Positions 49,459 through 59,577 are shown, counted from the first letter of the stretch. The stretch: DNA of 64,000 bases from Pseudomonas sp. P8_241 (GCF_034008315.1 NZ_CP125377.1:1-64000), one strand, 5' to 3'. The notes: a model not told the origin generated them from the letters alone. Numbers and translations are program-made.

Positions 49459-50607
49459 TTACGCCAACAGAGCCGGAAGCTCTTTGTTCAGGGCCAGTTT
49501 TTCCATCACGGCCGCGCCCGTCAGGGCATAACCGAGCAGTTTGCCCGAGGCATCGCGGCATAAAACCTTGATGTCGGTACCCTGCCCTTCGACGGTCCAA
49601 ATACCTTCTGCGCCCCGTGGTGGCGGGGAAACCACCAACGGGCACACCGGGGTTTTCACGGTGATTGGCATCGGGCCATAGGTCACAGCGGTCGGGCTGC
49701 CGGCGAGGGTCTGGGCCAGCGCCCGGGCACAGCTCATCAGGGGCATGACGTACAGCAGGTTCAGGCCGTCGACTTCGGCGCAGTCCCCCAATGCGTAAAT
49801 GTTGGCGTGGGAGGATTGCAGGTGGCGGTCGACCACCACCCCGCGATTGACCTGCAAGCCCGCCGCTGCAGCCAGGTCGATGCGTGGGCGCAGGCCAATG
49901 GCCGAGACCACCACGTCGCAGGGGATCACCTGGCCGTCGGACAGGTGCGCTTCCAGGCCGTCCGCCACTTTTTGCAGGCGATTGAGCACCGGGCCGAGGT
50001 GGAAACGTGCGCCAAGGCTTTCGAGGCCAGCCTGCACGGCGGCGGCGGCGGCCGGGTGCAGCAGGGTCGGCATGACTTGTTCGCACGGGGCGACCAGTTG
50101 CACTTCGTAGCCACCCAAGGTCAGGTCGTTGGCGAATTCGCAGCCGATCAGGCCGGCACCGAGCAGCAAGACACGGCGTTTGCCGGCCGCTGCGGCGCGA
50201 AAACGGGCGTAGTCCTCGAGGTCGTTGATCGGGAACACGCAATCGGCAGCGTCGCCTTCAATCGGAACGCGCACGGTTTCGGCGCCCCAAGCCAGGATCA
50301 GGTCGCGGTAGATCACCGCTTCTTCGCCGATCCACAGGCGCTTGTGGCCCGGGTCGATGCCGCTGATGCGCGTGTGGGTGCGCACTTCGGCCTTCAGTTG
50401 CTCGGCCATGGCGCCGGGTTCGGCCATGCTCAGGCCATCGGCGTCTTTGTTTTTGCCAAAACCGGTGGAGAGCATCGGCTTGGAGTAAGAGCGGCCGTCA
50501 TCGGCGGTAATCAGCAGCAGCGGGGTTTCGCTATCGAGTTTGCGAAACTCGCGGGCCACGTTGTAGCCAGCGAGCCCGGTGCCAACGATTACGACAGGTG
50601 CGTTCAT
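49459..50607 (-). CDS. rubB: rubredoxin reductase
   Basis: This is an NADH-rubredoxin reductase of 382 residues with the FAD motif [20 protein letters not shown], the NAD motif [20 protein letters not shown] and [12 protein letters not shown] near the FAD end. It passes electrons to the rubredoxin encoded immediately upstream. The start at 50607 has GGGAGT upstream. No alkane hydroxylase gene is in the window, so the final acceptor is unknown here. Confidence 0.92.
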   Translation of the reverse strand: MNAPVVIVGTGLAGYNVAREFRKLDSETPLLLITADDGRSYSKPMLSTGFGKNKDADGLSMAEPGAMAEQLKAEVRTHTRISGIDPGHKRLWIGEEAVIYRDLILAWGAETVRVPIEGDAADCVFPINDLEDYARFRAAAAGKRRVLLLGAGLIGCEFANDLTLGGYEVQLVAPCEQVMPTLLHPAAAAAVQAGLESLGARFHLGPVLNRLQKVADGLEAHLSDGQVIPCDVVVSAIGLRPRIDLAAAAGLQVNRGVVVDRHLQSSHANIYALGDCAEVDGLNLLYVMPLMSCARALAQTLAGSPTAVTYGPMPITVKTPVCPLVVSPPPRGAEGIWTVEGQGTDIKVLCRDASGKLLGYALTGAAVMEKLALNKELPALLA

Positions 50608-50627
50608 TCCCAACTCCCAATGTTTGA

Positions 50628-50795
50628 TTAGTTGATTTCGATCATTTCGAAATCCATTTTGCCCACGCCGCAGTCCGGGCACAGCCAGTCTTCGGGCACG
50701 TCCTGCCACAAAGTGCCAGGCGCAATGCCGTCATCCGGCCAGCCGTCGGCTTCGTTGTAGATCAGGCCGCAGACGATACATTGCCACTTTTTCAT
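50628..50795 (-). CDS. rubA: rubredoxin
   Basis: The 55-residue iron protein begins [20 protein letters not shown] and has the second CPDCG pair near residue 39. The four cysteines (CxxC twice) bind one Fe. It is the first gene of rubA-rubB on the minus strand, with 20 bases between them. Only one rubredoxin gene is present here, whereas P. aeruginosa has two in this place. Confidence 0.96.
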   Translation of the reverse strand: MKKWQCIVCGLIYNEADGWPDDGIAPGTLWQDVPEDWLCPDCGVGKMDFEMIEIN

Positions 50796-50995
50796 TCAGG
50801 TACTTCCTCAGGTTTCAGGCGTTTTGCCGGCGCGGACGGTCGATGGTTGAAGCGCTGCCGTCCGGCTCAGCGCGTTTTGTACTGATCGAGCCCGGTAGAT
50901 GCAAGCCTGTTCGGCGCAACGGCGGGCCGTTGAATCAATATCGGTGGCTGACATGGTAAGCTCGCCGCCTCATTTGCTGCCAACAATGACTCATT

Positions 50996-51559
50996 GTGCA
51001 TCACACAGACTCCCCCTCCCCGGCCCCGCTCTGGCTCTCCCGCAGCCGATTGGCGCCCCTGCCCGACGCCCCCATTCTGGACTGGCTTTTTGACAAAGGC
51101 TCGCTGACCCGACGCCTTATTCACCTGTCGAATGATGCCTTCAGCGTCACGCCGTTGTTCGAAGGCTGGCAGCCGCTGCGCACCGATGAATGCGCTGCGC
51201 TGGACCTGGCCGAAGGCAGTGAAGGCTGGGTGCGCGAGGTGTATTTGCGTGGTCATGGCGAAACGTGGGTGTTCGCCCGCAGCGTGGCATCACGCAGTGC
51301 CTTGCAAGGCGACGGCTTGCACATGGACGAACTGGGCAGCCGTTCGCTGGGTGAGTTGCTGTTTTGCGACCGGGCGTTCCAGCGCCAGGCCATTGAGGTT
51401 TGCCATTACCCGCAAGCGTGGTTGCCGAGCGACGTGCGGGCACCTGAATTATGGGGCCGCCGTTCGCGTTTCGATCGGGGTGCGTTGAGCATCCTGGTGG
51501 CTGAAATATTCCTGCCGACCCTGTGGAACGCCGCCGGCGTCCAACCGGAGAACCGTTGA
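50996..51559 (+). CDS. ubiC: chorismate lyase
   Basis: UbiC splits chorismate to 4-hydroxybenzoate and pyruvate, the first step of ubiquinone synthesis. The 187-residue protein has the family core [19 protein letters not shown] and the C-terminal [10 protein letters not shown]. The start is taken as GTG; no ribosome binding site or good ATG is seen nearby, so the exact start is uncertain. Its TGA overlaps the ubiA ATG by one base. Confidence 0.88.
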   Translation: MHHTDSPSPAPLWLSRSRLAPLPDAPILDWLFDKGSLTRRLIHLSNDAFSVTPLFEGWQPLRTDECAALDLAEGSEGWVREVYLRGHGETWVFARSVASRSALQGDGLHMDELGSRSLGELLFCDRAFQRQAIEVCHYPQAWLPSDVRAPELWGRRSRFDRGALSILVAEIFLPTLWNAAGVQPENR

Positions 51560-52449
51560 TGTACCAGAGCCTGCTCAAGTCCCTGAACCGCTTGAATCCA
51601 CGGGCCTGGGATTTCATTCAGTTGACCCGCATGGACAAGCCGATCGGCATTTACCTGCTGCTGTGGCCGACGCTGTGGGCGTTGTGGATTGCGGGCAAGG
51701 GCTCGCCTTCATTGGCGAACATCGTGATTTTCGTCCTCGGCGTGGTGCTGACCCGCGCAGGCGGTTGCGTGATCAACGACTGGGCCGACCGCAAGGTCGA
51801 TGGCCACGTGAAACGCACCGAGCAGCGCCCGCTGGTGAGCGGCAAGATCAGCTCCAAAGAAGCGCTGGTGTTCTTTGCGCTGCTGATGGGCGTGAGTTTC
51901 CTGCTGGTGCTGTGCACCAACGCTGCCACGATCTGGCTGTCGCTGGGCGGGCTGGCGCTGGCGTTCAGTTACCCGTTCATGAAGCGCTACACCTATTACC
52001 CGCAAGTGGTGCTGGGCGCGGCGTTTTCCTGGGGCATGCCGATGGCGTTCACCGCAGAAACCGGTGAATTGCCGGCTGTCGCTTGGTTGCTGTGGATCGC
52101 CAACCTGATGTGGACGGTGGGTTACGACACGTACTACGCGATGACCGACCGCGATGACGACCTGAAGATCGGGGTGAAATCCACCGCGATTCTGTTTGGC
52201 GACGCGGACCGGGCGATCATCCTGACCTTGCAAGGTTTGGCGCTGGGCTGCCTGTTGCTGGCGGGGTCGAAGTTCGACCTTGGCGGCTGGTTCCACCTCG
52301 GCTTGCTGACGGCGGCGGGCTGCTTTGCGTGGGAGTTCTGGTACACCCGCGACAAGGACCGGATGCGTTGCTTCAAGGCGTTTTTGCACAACCATTGGGC
52401 GGGGTTGGCGATTTTTGTCGGGATTGTGCTGGATTATGCCTTGCGGTGA
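51559..52449 (+). CDS. ubiA: 4-hydroxybenzoate polyprenyltransferase
   Basis: UbiA attaches the polyprenyl tail to 4-hydroxybenzoate in the inner membrane. The 296-residue protein has both Asp-rich motifs, [20 protein letters not shown] near residue 73 and [14 protein letters not shown] near 195, and about eight or nine hydrophobic helices. It is coupled to ubiC through a TGATG overlap. Confidence 0.95.
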   Translation: MYQSLLKSLNRLNPRAWDFIQLTRMDKPIGIYLLLWPTLWALWIAGKGSPSLANIVIFVLGVVLTRAGGCVINDWADRKVDGHVKRTEQRPLVSGKISSKEALVFFALLMGVSFLLVLCTNAATIWLSLGGLALAFSYPFMKRYTYYPQVVLGAAFSWGMPMAFTAETGELPAVAWLLWIANLMWTVGYDTYYAMTDRDDDLKIGVKSTAILFGDADRAIILTLQGLALGCLLLAGSKFDLGGWFHLGLLTAAGCFAWEFWYTRDKDRMRCFKAFLHNHWAGLAIFVGIVLDYALR

Positions 52450-52455
52450 CCGTTG

Positions 52456-52497
52456 AAAAGATCGCAGCCTGCGGCAGCTCCTACGAAAGCTGCGATC
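52456..52497. repeat. GATCGCAGCCTGCGGCAGC-type inverted repeat
   Basis: AAAAGATCGCAGCCTGCGGC with CTCCTAC and a short inverted GCTGCGATC follow ubiA closely. It separates ubiA from the converging lipoprotein gene. Confidence 0.78.
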
Positions 52498-52507
52498 ATT
52501 GTTGGAT

Positions 52508-52891
52508 TTACATATGCTCGCGGACGACGTGCCAGACGTCTTTCATCTTGTCGCCCGTCATGTCCCCGGGCGCTTTGTCCTTGACGAAGTAGTACAGCGG
52601 TTTGCCACCGTAAGCCCACTGCATCGTCCCGTCGTCACGGGTGATGACTGTCCATTTACCTTCAGGCTTGGCGCCCGCTTCGGCTTTCAGCGGTGGCCAG
52701 TTTTCTGCGCATTGCCCGGTGCACACCGACTTGCCACCCGTGTCCTTGTCGAAGGTGTACAAGGTCATGCCTTTATGGTCGGTCATCATGCCGTCTTTCA
52801 TCATCGCCGGTTCGGCAGCAAAGGCCATCGAAGGCAAGAGCAGCGCGGCCGCCAGTAGCAACGCTTTGAAGGAATGCGAGTGTTGTGTCAT
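52508..52891 (-). CDS. COG4315-type repeat protein, exported
   Basis: The 127-residue protein has a signal peptide (LLLAAALLLPSMAFA) and two copies of the Yx(FWY)xxD repeat: GMTLYTFDKD and GKPLYYFVKD, with CTGQCAENWPP between. This is the secreted repeat family COG4315, of unknown function. It shares about 150 bases of upstream DNA, including the Pho box, with divergent phoB. Confidence 0.82.
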   Translation of the reverse strand: MTQHSHSFKALLLAAALLLPSMAFAAEPAMMKDGMMTDHKGMTLYTFDKDTGGKSVCTGQCAENWPPLKAEAGAKPEGKWTVITRDDGTMQWAYGGKPLYYFVKDKAPGDMTGDKMKDVWHVVREHM

Positions 52892-52972
52892 GGAAACCTT
52901 CCTTTTGTGGTTGTCAGGATTCGGACTTAGAGCTTAGTCCAGGATCCAGCCAATCGCCGGGTGTCTAAAATA

Positions 52973-53006
52973 CTGTCACACGACTGCAATAATTCCGTTA
53001 TCTAAT
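52973..53006 (+). promoter_or_regulatory. Pho box and promoter of phoB-phoR
   Basis: CTGTCACACGACTGCAAT (52973-52990) contains two 7-base PhoB half-sites with a 4-base gap, and TCTAAT (53001-53006) is the -10 box ten bases on. This is the classical activator-dependent Pho promoter spacing. It predicts autoregulation of phoB. Confidence 0.8.
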
Positions 53007-53043
53007 GCGGCACAAGACAGTTAAATGACAAGAGGATTAAGGC

Positions 53044-53733
53044 ATGGTTGGCAGGAGCATTCTGATCGTCGACGACGAAGCGCCCATTCGCGAAATGATC
53101 GCCGTTGCGTTGGAAATGGCCGGCTATGACTGCCTGGAGGCTGAAAACTCTCAGCAAGCCCACGCCATTATCGTCGACCGTAAACCGGACCTGATCCTGC
53201 TAGACTGGATGCTGCCCGGCACCTCCGGCATCGAGCTGGCCCGTCGTCTCAAGCGCGATGAGCTGACCGGGGATATTCCGATCATCATGCTCACCGCCAA
53301 GGGCGAAGAGGACAACAAGATCCAGGGCCTGGAAGTCGGCGCCGACGACTACATCACCAAGCCGTTTTCTCCGCGAGAACTGGTGGCGCGCCTCAAGGCC
53401 GTGCTGCGCCGCGCCGGTCCGACCGATGGCGAAGCCCCGATCGAAGTCGGCGGCCTGCTGCTGGACCCGATCAGCCACCGCGTGACCATCGATGGCCGTC
53501 CTGCGGAAATGGGCCCGACCGAATACCGCCTGCTGCAATTCTTCATGACCCATCAGGAGCGCGCTTACACCCGTGGCCAGTTGCTTGATCAGGTCTGGGG
53601 CGGCAACGTCTACGTTGAAGAGCGAACCGTCGACGTGCACATCCGCCGTCTTCGCAAAGCCCTCGGCGATGCTTACGAAAATCTGGTACAAACCGTGCGC
53701 GGCACTGGCTATCGGTTCTCGACCAAGGCCTGA
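53044..53733 (+). CDS. phoB: phosphate regulon response regulator PhoB
   Basis: PhoB activates the phosphate regulon when phosphorylated by PhoR. The 229-residue protein has an N-terminal receiver with the acceptor Asp54 in [10 protein letters not shown] and the lysine of YITKPFSP. The C-terminal OmpR winged helix carries [18 protein letters not shown] Pho box precedes it. phoR begins 39 bases downstream. Confidence 0.97.
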   Translation: MVGRSILIVDDEAPIREMIAVALEMAGYDCLEAENSQQAHAIIVDRKPDLILLDWMLPGTSGIELARRLKRDELTGDIPIIMLTAKGEEDNKIQGLEVGADDYITKPFSPRELVARLKAVLRRAGPTDGEAPIEVGGLLLDPISHRVTIDGRPAEMGPTEYRLLQFFMTHQERAYTRGQLLDQVWGGNVYVEERTVDVHIRRLRKALGDAYENLVQTVRGTGYRFSTKA

Positions 53734-53772
53734 TCCAACCGCCAGACTCGCTGACAAGGACGCAAATTTTCC

Positions 53773-55095
53773 GTGAACCAAAACTGGCATGGCACCCTGA
53801 TTCGCCACATGCTGCTGCTGGTCACCGCCTGCCTGGTGATCGGCCTGATCACCGGCTATTACGGCTGGAGCCTCGCCGCAGGCCTGGGTCTTTACCTGGC
53901 CTGGACCCTCAAACAATTGCTGCGCCTGCACGAATGGCTGCGCCTGCATAAACCCGATGAAGCGCCACCTGACGGCTACGGTTTGTGGGGCGAAGTGTTC
54001 GACAGCATCTATCACCTGCAGCGCCGCGACCAACGCGTACGGGGGCGTCTGCAAGCGGTGATCGAGCGCGTTCAGGAGTCCACCGCCGCGCTGAAAGATG
54101 CGGTGATCATGCTCGATACCGACGGCAATCTGGAATGGTGGAACCGCGCCGCTGAAACGTTGCTGGGCCTCAAGACCCCGCAAGACAGCGGTCAGCCAGT
54201 GACCAACCTGGTGCGCCACCCGCGCTTCAAGGAGTATTTCGAGCAGGACAATTACGCCGAACCGCTGGAGATTCCTTCACCGACCAACGATCGCGTGCGC
54301 ATTCAGCTGTACATCACCCGCTACGGCAACAACGAGCACCTGATGCTGGTGCGCGACGTCACGCGCATCCATCAGCTGGAACAGATGCGCAAAGACTTCA
54401 TTGCCAACGTTTCCCATGAACTGCGCACACCGTTGACGGTGATCTGCGGCTATCTGGAAACCCTGCTCGACAACGTCGAGGACGTGAACCCGCGCTGGAG
54501 CCGTGCCTTGCAGCAAATGCAGCAACAGGGCGGGCGCATGCAAACGCTGCTCAACGACTTGTTGCTGCTGGCCAAACTGGAAGCCACCGATTACCCGTCG
54601 GACAACCAACCGGTGCCCATCGACAGTTTGCTGCAATCGATCAAGGGCGATGCCCAGCAGCTCTCGGGGCACAAAAACCAGCGCATCACCCTGGAAGCCG
54701 ATCCGACAATACTGCTCAAGGGCAGCGAAGCCGAATTGCGCAGCGCGTTTTCCAACCTGGTGTTCAACGCGGTGAAGTACACCCCGGCCGAAGGCAGTAT
54801 CCGCATTCGCTGGTGGGGCGATGACCAGGGCGCACATCTGAGCGTGCAAGACTCAGGAATCGGCATCGACATTAAACACTTGCCGCGCCTGACCGAACGC
54901 TTCTATCGCGTTGATTCCAGCCGTAACTCCAATACCGGCGGCACCGGCCTGGGGTTGGCGATCGTGAAACACGTTTTGTTACGACACCGGGCGCGGATGG
55001 AAATCAGCAGCGTACCCGGCCACGGCAGCACCTTTACCTGCCATTTTGCACCGGCCCAGGTCACTCAAACACGGGCCATCAGCGCCACGGATTGA
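53773..55095 (+). CDS. phoR: phosphate regulon sensor kinase PhoR
   Basis: PhoR has two hydrophobic N-terminal segments (about 10-45) with almost no periplasmic domain, then a PAS domain. The kinase core follows: His215 in FIANVSHELRTPLTV, the N box LVFNAVKYTPAEG, and the G boxes DSGIGI and NTGGTGLGLAI. The 440-residue protein starts with GTG. Sensing goes through PstSCAB and PhoU rather than directly. Confidence 0.95.
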   Translation: MNQNWHGTLIRHMLLLVTACLVIGLITGYYGWSLAAGLGLYLAWTLKQLLRLHEWLRLHKPDEAPPDGYGLWGEVFDSIYHLQRRDQRVRGRLQAVIERVQESTAALKDAVIMLDTDGNLEWWNRAAETLLGLKTPQDSGQPVTNLVRHPRFKEYFEQDNYAEPLEIPSPTNDRVRIQLYITRYGNNEHLMLVRDVTRIHQLEQMRKDFIANVSHELRTPLTVICGYLETLLDNVEDVNPRWSRALQQMQQQGGRMQTLLNDLLLLAKLEATDYPSDNQPVPIDSLLQSIKGDAQQLSGHKNQRITLEADPTILLKGSEAELRSAFSNLVFNAVKYTPAEGSIRIRWWGDDQGAHLSVQDSGIGIDIKHLPRLTERFYRVDSSRNSNTGGTGLGLAIVKHVLLRHRARMEISSVPGHGSTFTCHFAPAQVTQTRAISATD

Positions 55096-55219
55096 TACCG
55101 GCCAGCACGCGCCACTAGGCAATTGCCAAGTCAGCCGCTACATTGGCTGACTTGTGCCTGCCTTTCAGGCACGACTTTTCCTTTCCTTTCGAATTACACG
55201 GAACCCGCAAAACTCCATC

Positions 55220-56560
55220 ATGGACCCTTCCCCTGGCTTTACCCTCGCTACAATTTTCGCCGACTTCGGCATGATTCTTTTTGCTTTGATCCTGGTTTTG
55301 CTCAACGGATTCTTCGTTGCGGCGGAATTTGCCATGGTCAAACTGCGCTCGACCCGGGTCGAAGCCATCGCTGAACAGAACGGCTGGCGCGGGCACATCC
55401 TGCGCACCGTGCACAACCAGCTCGATGCCTACCTGTCGGCCTGTCAGCTGGGTATTACCCTGGCGTCCCTGGGTCTTGGCTGGGTCGGTGAGCCGGCCTT
55501 CGCGCACATTCTTGAGCCGTTGCTGAGCGCCGTCGGCGTCGAGTCGGCCGAGATTGTCAAGGGCGTGTCGTTCTTCACCGCGTTCTTCATCATTTCGTAC
55601 CTGCACATCGTGGTCGGCGAACTGGCTCCGAAATCCTGGGCCATCCGCAAACCCGAATTGCTGTCGCTGTGGACCGCCGTGCCGCTGTACCTGTTTTACT
55701 GGGCCATGTACCCAGCGATTTACCTGCTCAATGCCAGCGCCAACACCATTTTGCGCATCGCCGGCCAGGGTGAACCCGGCCCGCATCACGAGCATCACTA
55801 CAGCCGTGAAGAACTGAAACTGATCCTGCACTCCAGCCGTGGCCAGGACCCCAGCGACCAAGGCATGCGTGTGCTGGCTTCGGCAGTGGAAATGGGCGAA
55901 CTGGAAGTGGTCGACTGGGCCAACTCCCGCGAAGACCTGGTGACCCTGGAATTCAACGCACCGCTCAAGGAAATCCTGGCGATGTTCCGTCGCCACAAGT
56001 TCAGCCGTTATCCGGTGTACGACAGCGAGCGCCAGGAGTTTGTCGGCCTGCTGCACATCAAGGACCTGCTGCTTGAGTTAGCGGCCCTGGACCACATCCC
56101 GGAGTCGTTCAACCTCGCCGAACTGACCCGCCCGCTGGAGCGCGTGTCGCGGCACATGCCGCTGTCACAGTTGCTAGAGCAATTCCGCAAGGGCGGTTCG
56201 CACTTCGCCGTGGTCGAAGAGGCCGACGGCAACATCATCGGCTACCTGACCATGGAAGATGTGCTTGAAGTGCTGGTCGGCGACATCCAGGACGAGCACC
56301 GCAAGGCCGAACGCGGCATTCTTGCGTATCAACCAGGCAAGCTGCTGGTCCGGGGCGATACGCCGCTGTTCAAGGTTGAGCGCCTGTTGGGCATCGACCT
56401 CGACCACGTGGAAGCAGAAACGCTTGCCGGGCTGGTCTATGAGAGCCTCAAGCGGGTGCCGGAAGAGGAAGAAGTGCTGGAAGTCGAAGGTCTGCGCATC
56501 ATCATCAAGAAAATGAAAGGGCCGAAGATTGTGCTGGCCAAGGTGTTGATGCTGGATTGA
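55220..56560 (+). CDS. CNNM/CorC family membrane protein (hemolysin C type)
   Basis: The 446-residue protein has an N-terminal DUF21/CNNM domain with four hydrophobic segments (MILFALILVLLNGFFVAAEF first). Two CBS domains (about 215-335, with SRYPVYDSERQEFVGLLHIK) and a CorC/HlyC C-terminal domain follow. Related proteins are linked to Mg or Co efflux; 'hemolysin' is a historic label. The start at 55220 begins the first membrane segment region. It follows phoR by 124 bases. Confidence 0.87.
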   Translation: MDPSPGFTLATIFADFGMILFALILVLLNGFFVAAEFAMVKLRSTRVEAIAEQNGWRGHILRTVHNQLDAYLSACQLGITLASLGLGWVGEPAFAHILEPLLSAVGVESAEIVKGVSFFTAFFIISYLHIVVGELAPKSWAIRKPELLSLWTAVPLYLFYWAMYPAIYLLNASANTILRIAGQGEPGPHHEHHYSREELKLILHSSRGQDPSDQGMRVLASAVEMGELEVVDWANSREDLVTLEFNAPLKEILAMFRRHKFSRYPVYDSERQEFVGLLHIKDLLLELAALDHIPESFNLAELTRPLERVSRHMPLSQLLEQFRKGGSHFAVVEEADGNIIGYLTMEDVLEVLVGDIQDEHRKAERGILAYQPGKLLVRGDTPLFKVERLLGIDLDHVEAETLAGLVYESLKRVPEEEEVLEVEGLRIIIKKMKGPKIVLAKVLMLD

Positions 56561-56576
56561 CGTCTATCGCGAACCT

Positions 56577-56661
56577 GTAGGAGCCGGCTTGCTGGCGATG
56601 GGTGCGCCGCGGTGTCATGTGATACCGCGTTATCGTTCATCGCCAGCAAGCCGGCTCCTAC
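56577..56661. repeat. REP element pair that encodes a peptidase C-terminus
   Basis: GTAGGAGCCGGCTTGCTGGC and its inverted copy face each other across about 45 bases. The right arm lies inside the 3' end of the minus-strand M23 gene and encodes its last residues. Confidence 0.9.
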
Positions 56662-57550
56662 TGCCCAACGCAAAGTTGGGCAGTGCGCTCACCGGCTGGT
56701 TGAACTGGTACGGAATCGATACCAGCCCCAGCCCGGTATTGCGCTGCACCACGAAGTGCAAATGCGGCCCGGTGCTGTTGCCGGTGTTTCCCGACAGCGC
56801 CAAGGCACTGCCCACCGCCACCTGTTGCCCTTCTCGAACCTTTACCGAGCCTTTCTTCAAGTGCAGGTAAACCCCCATGGTCCCGTCTTCGTGCAACACC
56901 CGCACGAAATTGCCGGATGCATCGCTGCCGCGCGCGCGCTGTCTGTTCTCGGTTTTCACCACCACCCCGCCTCGGGCGGCAATGATCGGCGTGCCCTCAG
57001 GCATCGCAATGTCTATCGCATAACGGCTCTTGGGGCCGAAGTGGCTGTAGGGGCCATTGGCGCCCTGGCTTATCCGGAACGGCCCGCCACGCCAGGGCAA
57101 TGGATACCGATAGCCCACCATGGAACCTGAGGGGTCGCCCAGGGAGTATTTGAACGTCGGGACATACGCGAGGGGCTTTCCAGCATTGGTCGCCGTGAGC
57201 TGCGCCAGACGAACGCTGGAACGTTGCGGTATCACCCGCCGAATTGTCCGCTTCGGCACCCCGCTGGCGTTCTTCACCCCGGCGAAACTCAATTCAACCT
57301 CTACCGGCGCATACAGGTCATTGCGCACGTACACACTGTGCACGCCGTTTTTCTTCATGACGATCAGGCGTACCTGGCGCTCAAGGTGCTCCTCCATGCG
57401 ATCGCGAAAAACGAACACGTGGGCGCCTTTGCTGGGGCGGTCACTGTAGGTGACCACGCCATAGACGTCTTTGGATTTGTAGATGGTCATCGCCACGGCC
57501 GAGGTGGCGACCATGAATAGGCCACATAAAAACAGCAGGCGCGTGAACAT
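56630..57550 (-). CDS. M23 family metallopeptidase
   Basis: The 306-residue protein is probably periplasmic or surface anchored, with a signal-anchor (LLFLCGLFMVATSAVA) and a C-terminal LytM domain. HxH (PHLHFVV) and SHFGPKSRYAIDIAMPEGT are visible; the first zinc His lies ten residues before the Asp rather than at the classic four. It would cut peptidoglycan peptide bonds. The start is ATG at 57550. The final residues SRSRLAGDER come from a REP. Confidence 0.84.
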   Translation of the reverse strand: MFTRLLFLCGLFMVATSAVAMTIYKSKDVYGVVTYSDRPSKGAHVFVFRDRMEEHLERQVRLIVMKKNGVHSVYVRNDLYAPVEVELSFAGVKNASGVPKRTIRRVIPQRSSVRLAQLTATNAGKPLAYVPTFKYSLGDPSGSMVGYRYPLPWRGGPFRISQGANGPYSHFGPKSRYAIDIAMPEGTPIIAARGGVVVKTENRQRARGSDASGNFVRVLHEDGTMGVYLHLKKGSVKVREGQQVAVGSALALSGNTGNSTGPHLHFVVQRNTGLGLVSIPYQFNQPVSALPNFALGSRSRLAGDER

Positions 57551-57726
57551 GGGCAAAGGCTCTGTCGAGTTAGGCCTGGAACTCAGCCTAGCAGCTGCAA
57601 TGGACCCGGCTAGTCGGCAGATGTTTCAGAACGCGTGTTCAGCAGATGTGCGGTAGCCGTGATGGCCCCGTCGCGAGCTCGCTCCACGCGGCGATCCGAC
57701 AATGGCGGCCTATCAGGCGACACACC

Positions 57727-58629
57727 TCAAGCGCCTGGAATGAAGTGCTTCTGCGCCGTGCCTCGGGCAATTAGGCGGGAGATGTAGTCGAGTTTCTGCG
57801 CATCCTGATCGACAAAGCGGAAGGTCAGTTGCAACCAGTCGCTGTCAGGCTTTGGCTCATGGGCTGCGACAGCATGCAGGTAGCCGTTCAGGCGAGCGAT
57901 TTCAGCACTCTCGCCCTGCTCCAGATCCAGTACGGCGCTGTCGAGAACCTGCGGCAGGGACTCGGTGCGTTTGACCACCAACAGCGCTTCCTTGAGGCTC
58001 AAGGCCTTGATCACGCATTGGGTGATGCCACTGGGCAAGCGCAGTTGACCCTGGCCACGCCCTCCGCCGGCGCCTGCGACCACTGTCGCCTTGACCGGCT
58101 GGCTGTTGAGCAGGCCACGGGCAGGCGCGGCGGCAGGTGCCGTGGGTGCAACCCCGGCAGGCTTGCCGCCAGTCAAAGCGCTCAGGGAATCGTTGGCGAA
58201 GGCGGGGCTCGTCTTGGTGGCAGCGATATTGATCAAAGCATCGAGTTTGCCAACCTTGTGCAGCGCCTGTTTGACCTTGGTCAGCAGCTGCTCGTTAGTG
58301 AATGGCTTACTGACATAACCGGATACCCCGGCCTGAATCGCCTGGACGACGTTATCTTTGTCGCCACGGCTGGTCACCATCACAAAGGGCATGGTTTTCA
58401 GGTTGTCTTGCTCGCGGCACCAGGTCAGCAGCTCCAGGCCGGACATTTCCGGCATCTCCCAATCGCACAGGACCAGGTCGAACGCTTCCTTGGCCAGCAT
58501 GGCTTGCGCCTTTCTGCCGTTGACTGCGTCTTCGATTCGCATGCCGGGGAAGTAGTTGCGCAGACACTTCTTCACCAGGTCACGAATGAACGACGCATCG
58601 TCCACGACCAACACACTGACCTTACTCAT
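57727..58629 (-). CDS. response regulator with degenerate PilZ-like C-terminal domain
   Basis: The 300-residue protein has an N-terminal CheY-type receiver (about 1-125) with acid residues D10/D11, acceptor Asp56 in LVLCDWEMPEMSG, Thr86 and Lys108 (VSKPF). An Ala/Pro/Gly linker follows. The last 90 residues have a PilZ-like beta pattern but no RxxxR or DxSxxG. No kinase is adjacent. It lies next to the phoU-pst operon, and P. aeruginosa has a response regulator in the same place, from memory. Confidence 0.82.
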   Translation of the reverse strand: MSKVSVLVVDDASFIRDLVKKCLRNYFPGMRIEDAVNGRKAQAMLAKEAFDLVLCDWEMPEMSGLELLTWCREQDNLKTMPFVMVTSRGDKDNVVQAIQAGVSGYVSKPFTNEQLLTKVKQALHKVGKLDALINIAATKTSPAFANDSLSALTGGKPAGVAPTAPAAAPARGLLNSQPVKATVVAGAGGGRGQGQLRLPSGITQCVIKALSLKEALLVVKRTESLPQVLDSAVLDLEQGESAEIARLNGYLHAVAAHEPKPDSDWLQLTFRFVDQDAQKLDYISRLIARGTAQKHFIPGA

Positions 58630-58755
58630 CCAAAAACCCCTTTAAAAAATCCCGGCCAGCACAACGCTTTGCTAATGGCACTTTGCCAAAACCCTCAGTC
58701 ACGCCGGACGTTTCGTTCGCGGGGTGCTGCTTTTCGGATTCGTGAGCCGCAAACA

Positions 58756-58785
58756 AAAACGCCCAGCCAAAAGGCTGGGCGCTTT
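58756..58785 (-). terminator. rho-independent terminator of pst-phoU
   Basis: AAACGCCCAGCC, an AAAA loop and GGCTGGGCGCTTT form a strong stem 13 bases past the phoU stop. Confidence 0.85.
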
Positions 58786-58797
58786 ACTTGGGCAACC

Positions 58798-59559
58798 TTA
58801 CTTATCGTCAGATTTGCCCGGAACATTAGCGGTTTCGCCGCTGGTCCCTTCAACTTCTTCCTTCATGCGCTTGAGGCCCAGGTGTCGCACGTCGGTACCG
58901 CGCACCAGGTAAATCACCAGCTCCGAAATGTTGCGCGCGTGGTCGCCGATGCGTTCCAGTGAGCGCAGAACCCAGATAATGCTCAAGACCCGCGAAATAG
59001 AACGCGGGTCTTCCATCATGTAGGTTGCCAACTCGCGCAGGGCGGTCTTGTATTCGCGGTCGATGATCTTGTCGTACTGCGCCACCGACAAAGCCAGGTC
59101 GGCATCGAAACGGGCAAAAGCGTCCAGTGCATCACGGACCATGTTTCGCACTTGGTCGCCAATGTGGCGAACCTCGACGTAACCGCGTGGTGCTTCGCCT
59201 TCTTCGCACAACTGAATGGCGCGACGGGCAATCTTGGTCGCTTCGTCACCGATGCGCTCCAGGTCGATCACCGACTTGGAGATGCTGATGATCAGACGCA
59301 AGTCGGACGCGGCCGGCTGACGACGGGCCAGAATGCGCAGGCATTCTTCGTCGATGTTGCGTTCCATCTGGTTGATCTGGTCGTCGATCTCGCGCACCTG
59401 CTGGGCCAGACCGGAATCGGCCTCGATCAGCGCGGTCACCGCGTCGTTGACCTGCTTCTCGACCAGCCCGCCCATTGCCAGGAGATGGCTGCGCACCTCC
59501 TCAAGCTCGGCGTTGAACTGCTGGGAGATGTGGTGTGTCAGGCCTTCCTTAGAAATCAT
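58798..59559 (-). CDS. phoU: phosphate transport regulator PhoU
   Basis: PhoU couples the Pst transporter to PhoR and represses the Pho regulon when phosphate is high. The 253-residue protein has the two three-helix repeats with conserved acid motifs (SISKSVIDLERIGDEATKIA, and RSLERIGDHARNISELV). It is the last gene of pstC-pstA-pstB-phoU and is followed by a terminator. The spacer to pstB holds a compound repeat. Confidence 0.95.
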   Translation of the reverse strand: MISKEGLTHHISQQFNAELEEVRSHLLAMGGLVEKQVNDAVTALIEADSGLAQQVREIDDQINQMERNIDEECLRILARRQPAASDLRLIISISKSVIDLERIGDEATKIARRAIQLCEEGEAPRGYVEVRHIGDQVRNMVRDALDAFARFDADLALSVAQYDKIIDREYKTALRELATYMMEDPRSISRVLSIIWVLRSLERIGDHARNISELVIYLVRGTDVRHLGLKRMKEEVEGTSGETANVPGKSDDK

Positions 59560-59577
59560 GTTGTTTGCTCCGCAAAA

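Noticed and set aside
48989..50242. A 417-codon N-terminally extended HU protein
   Set aside because: The upstream part of the frame is antisense-frame overlap with the rubredoxin reductase gene; HU homology starts only at 49264.
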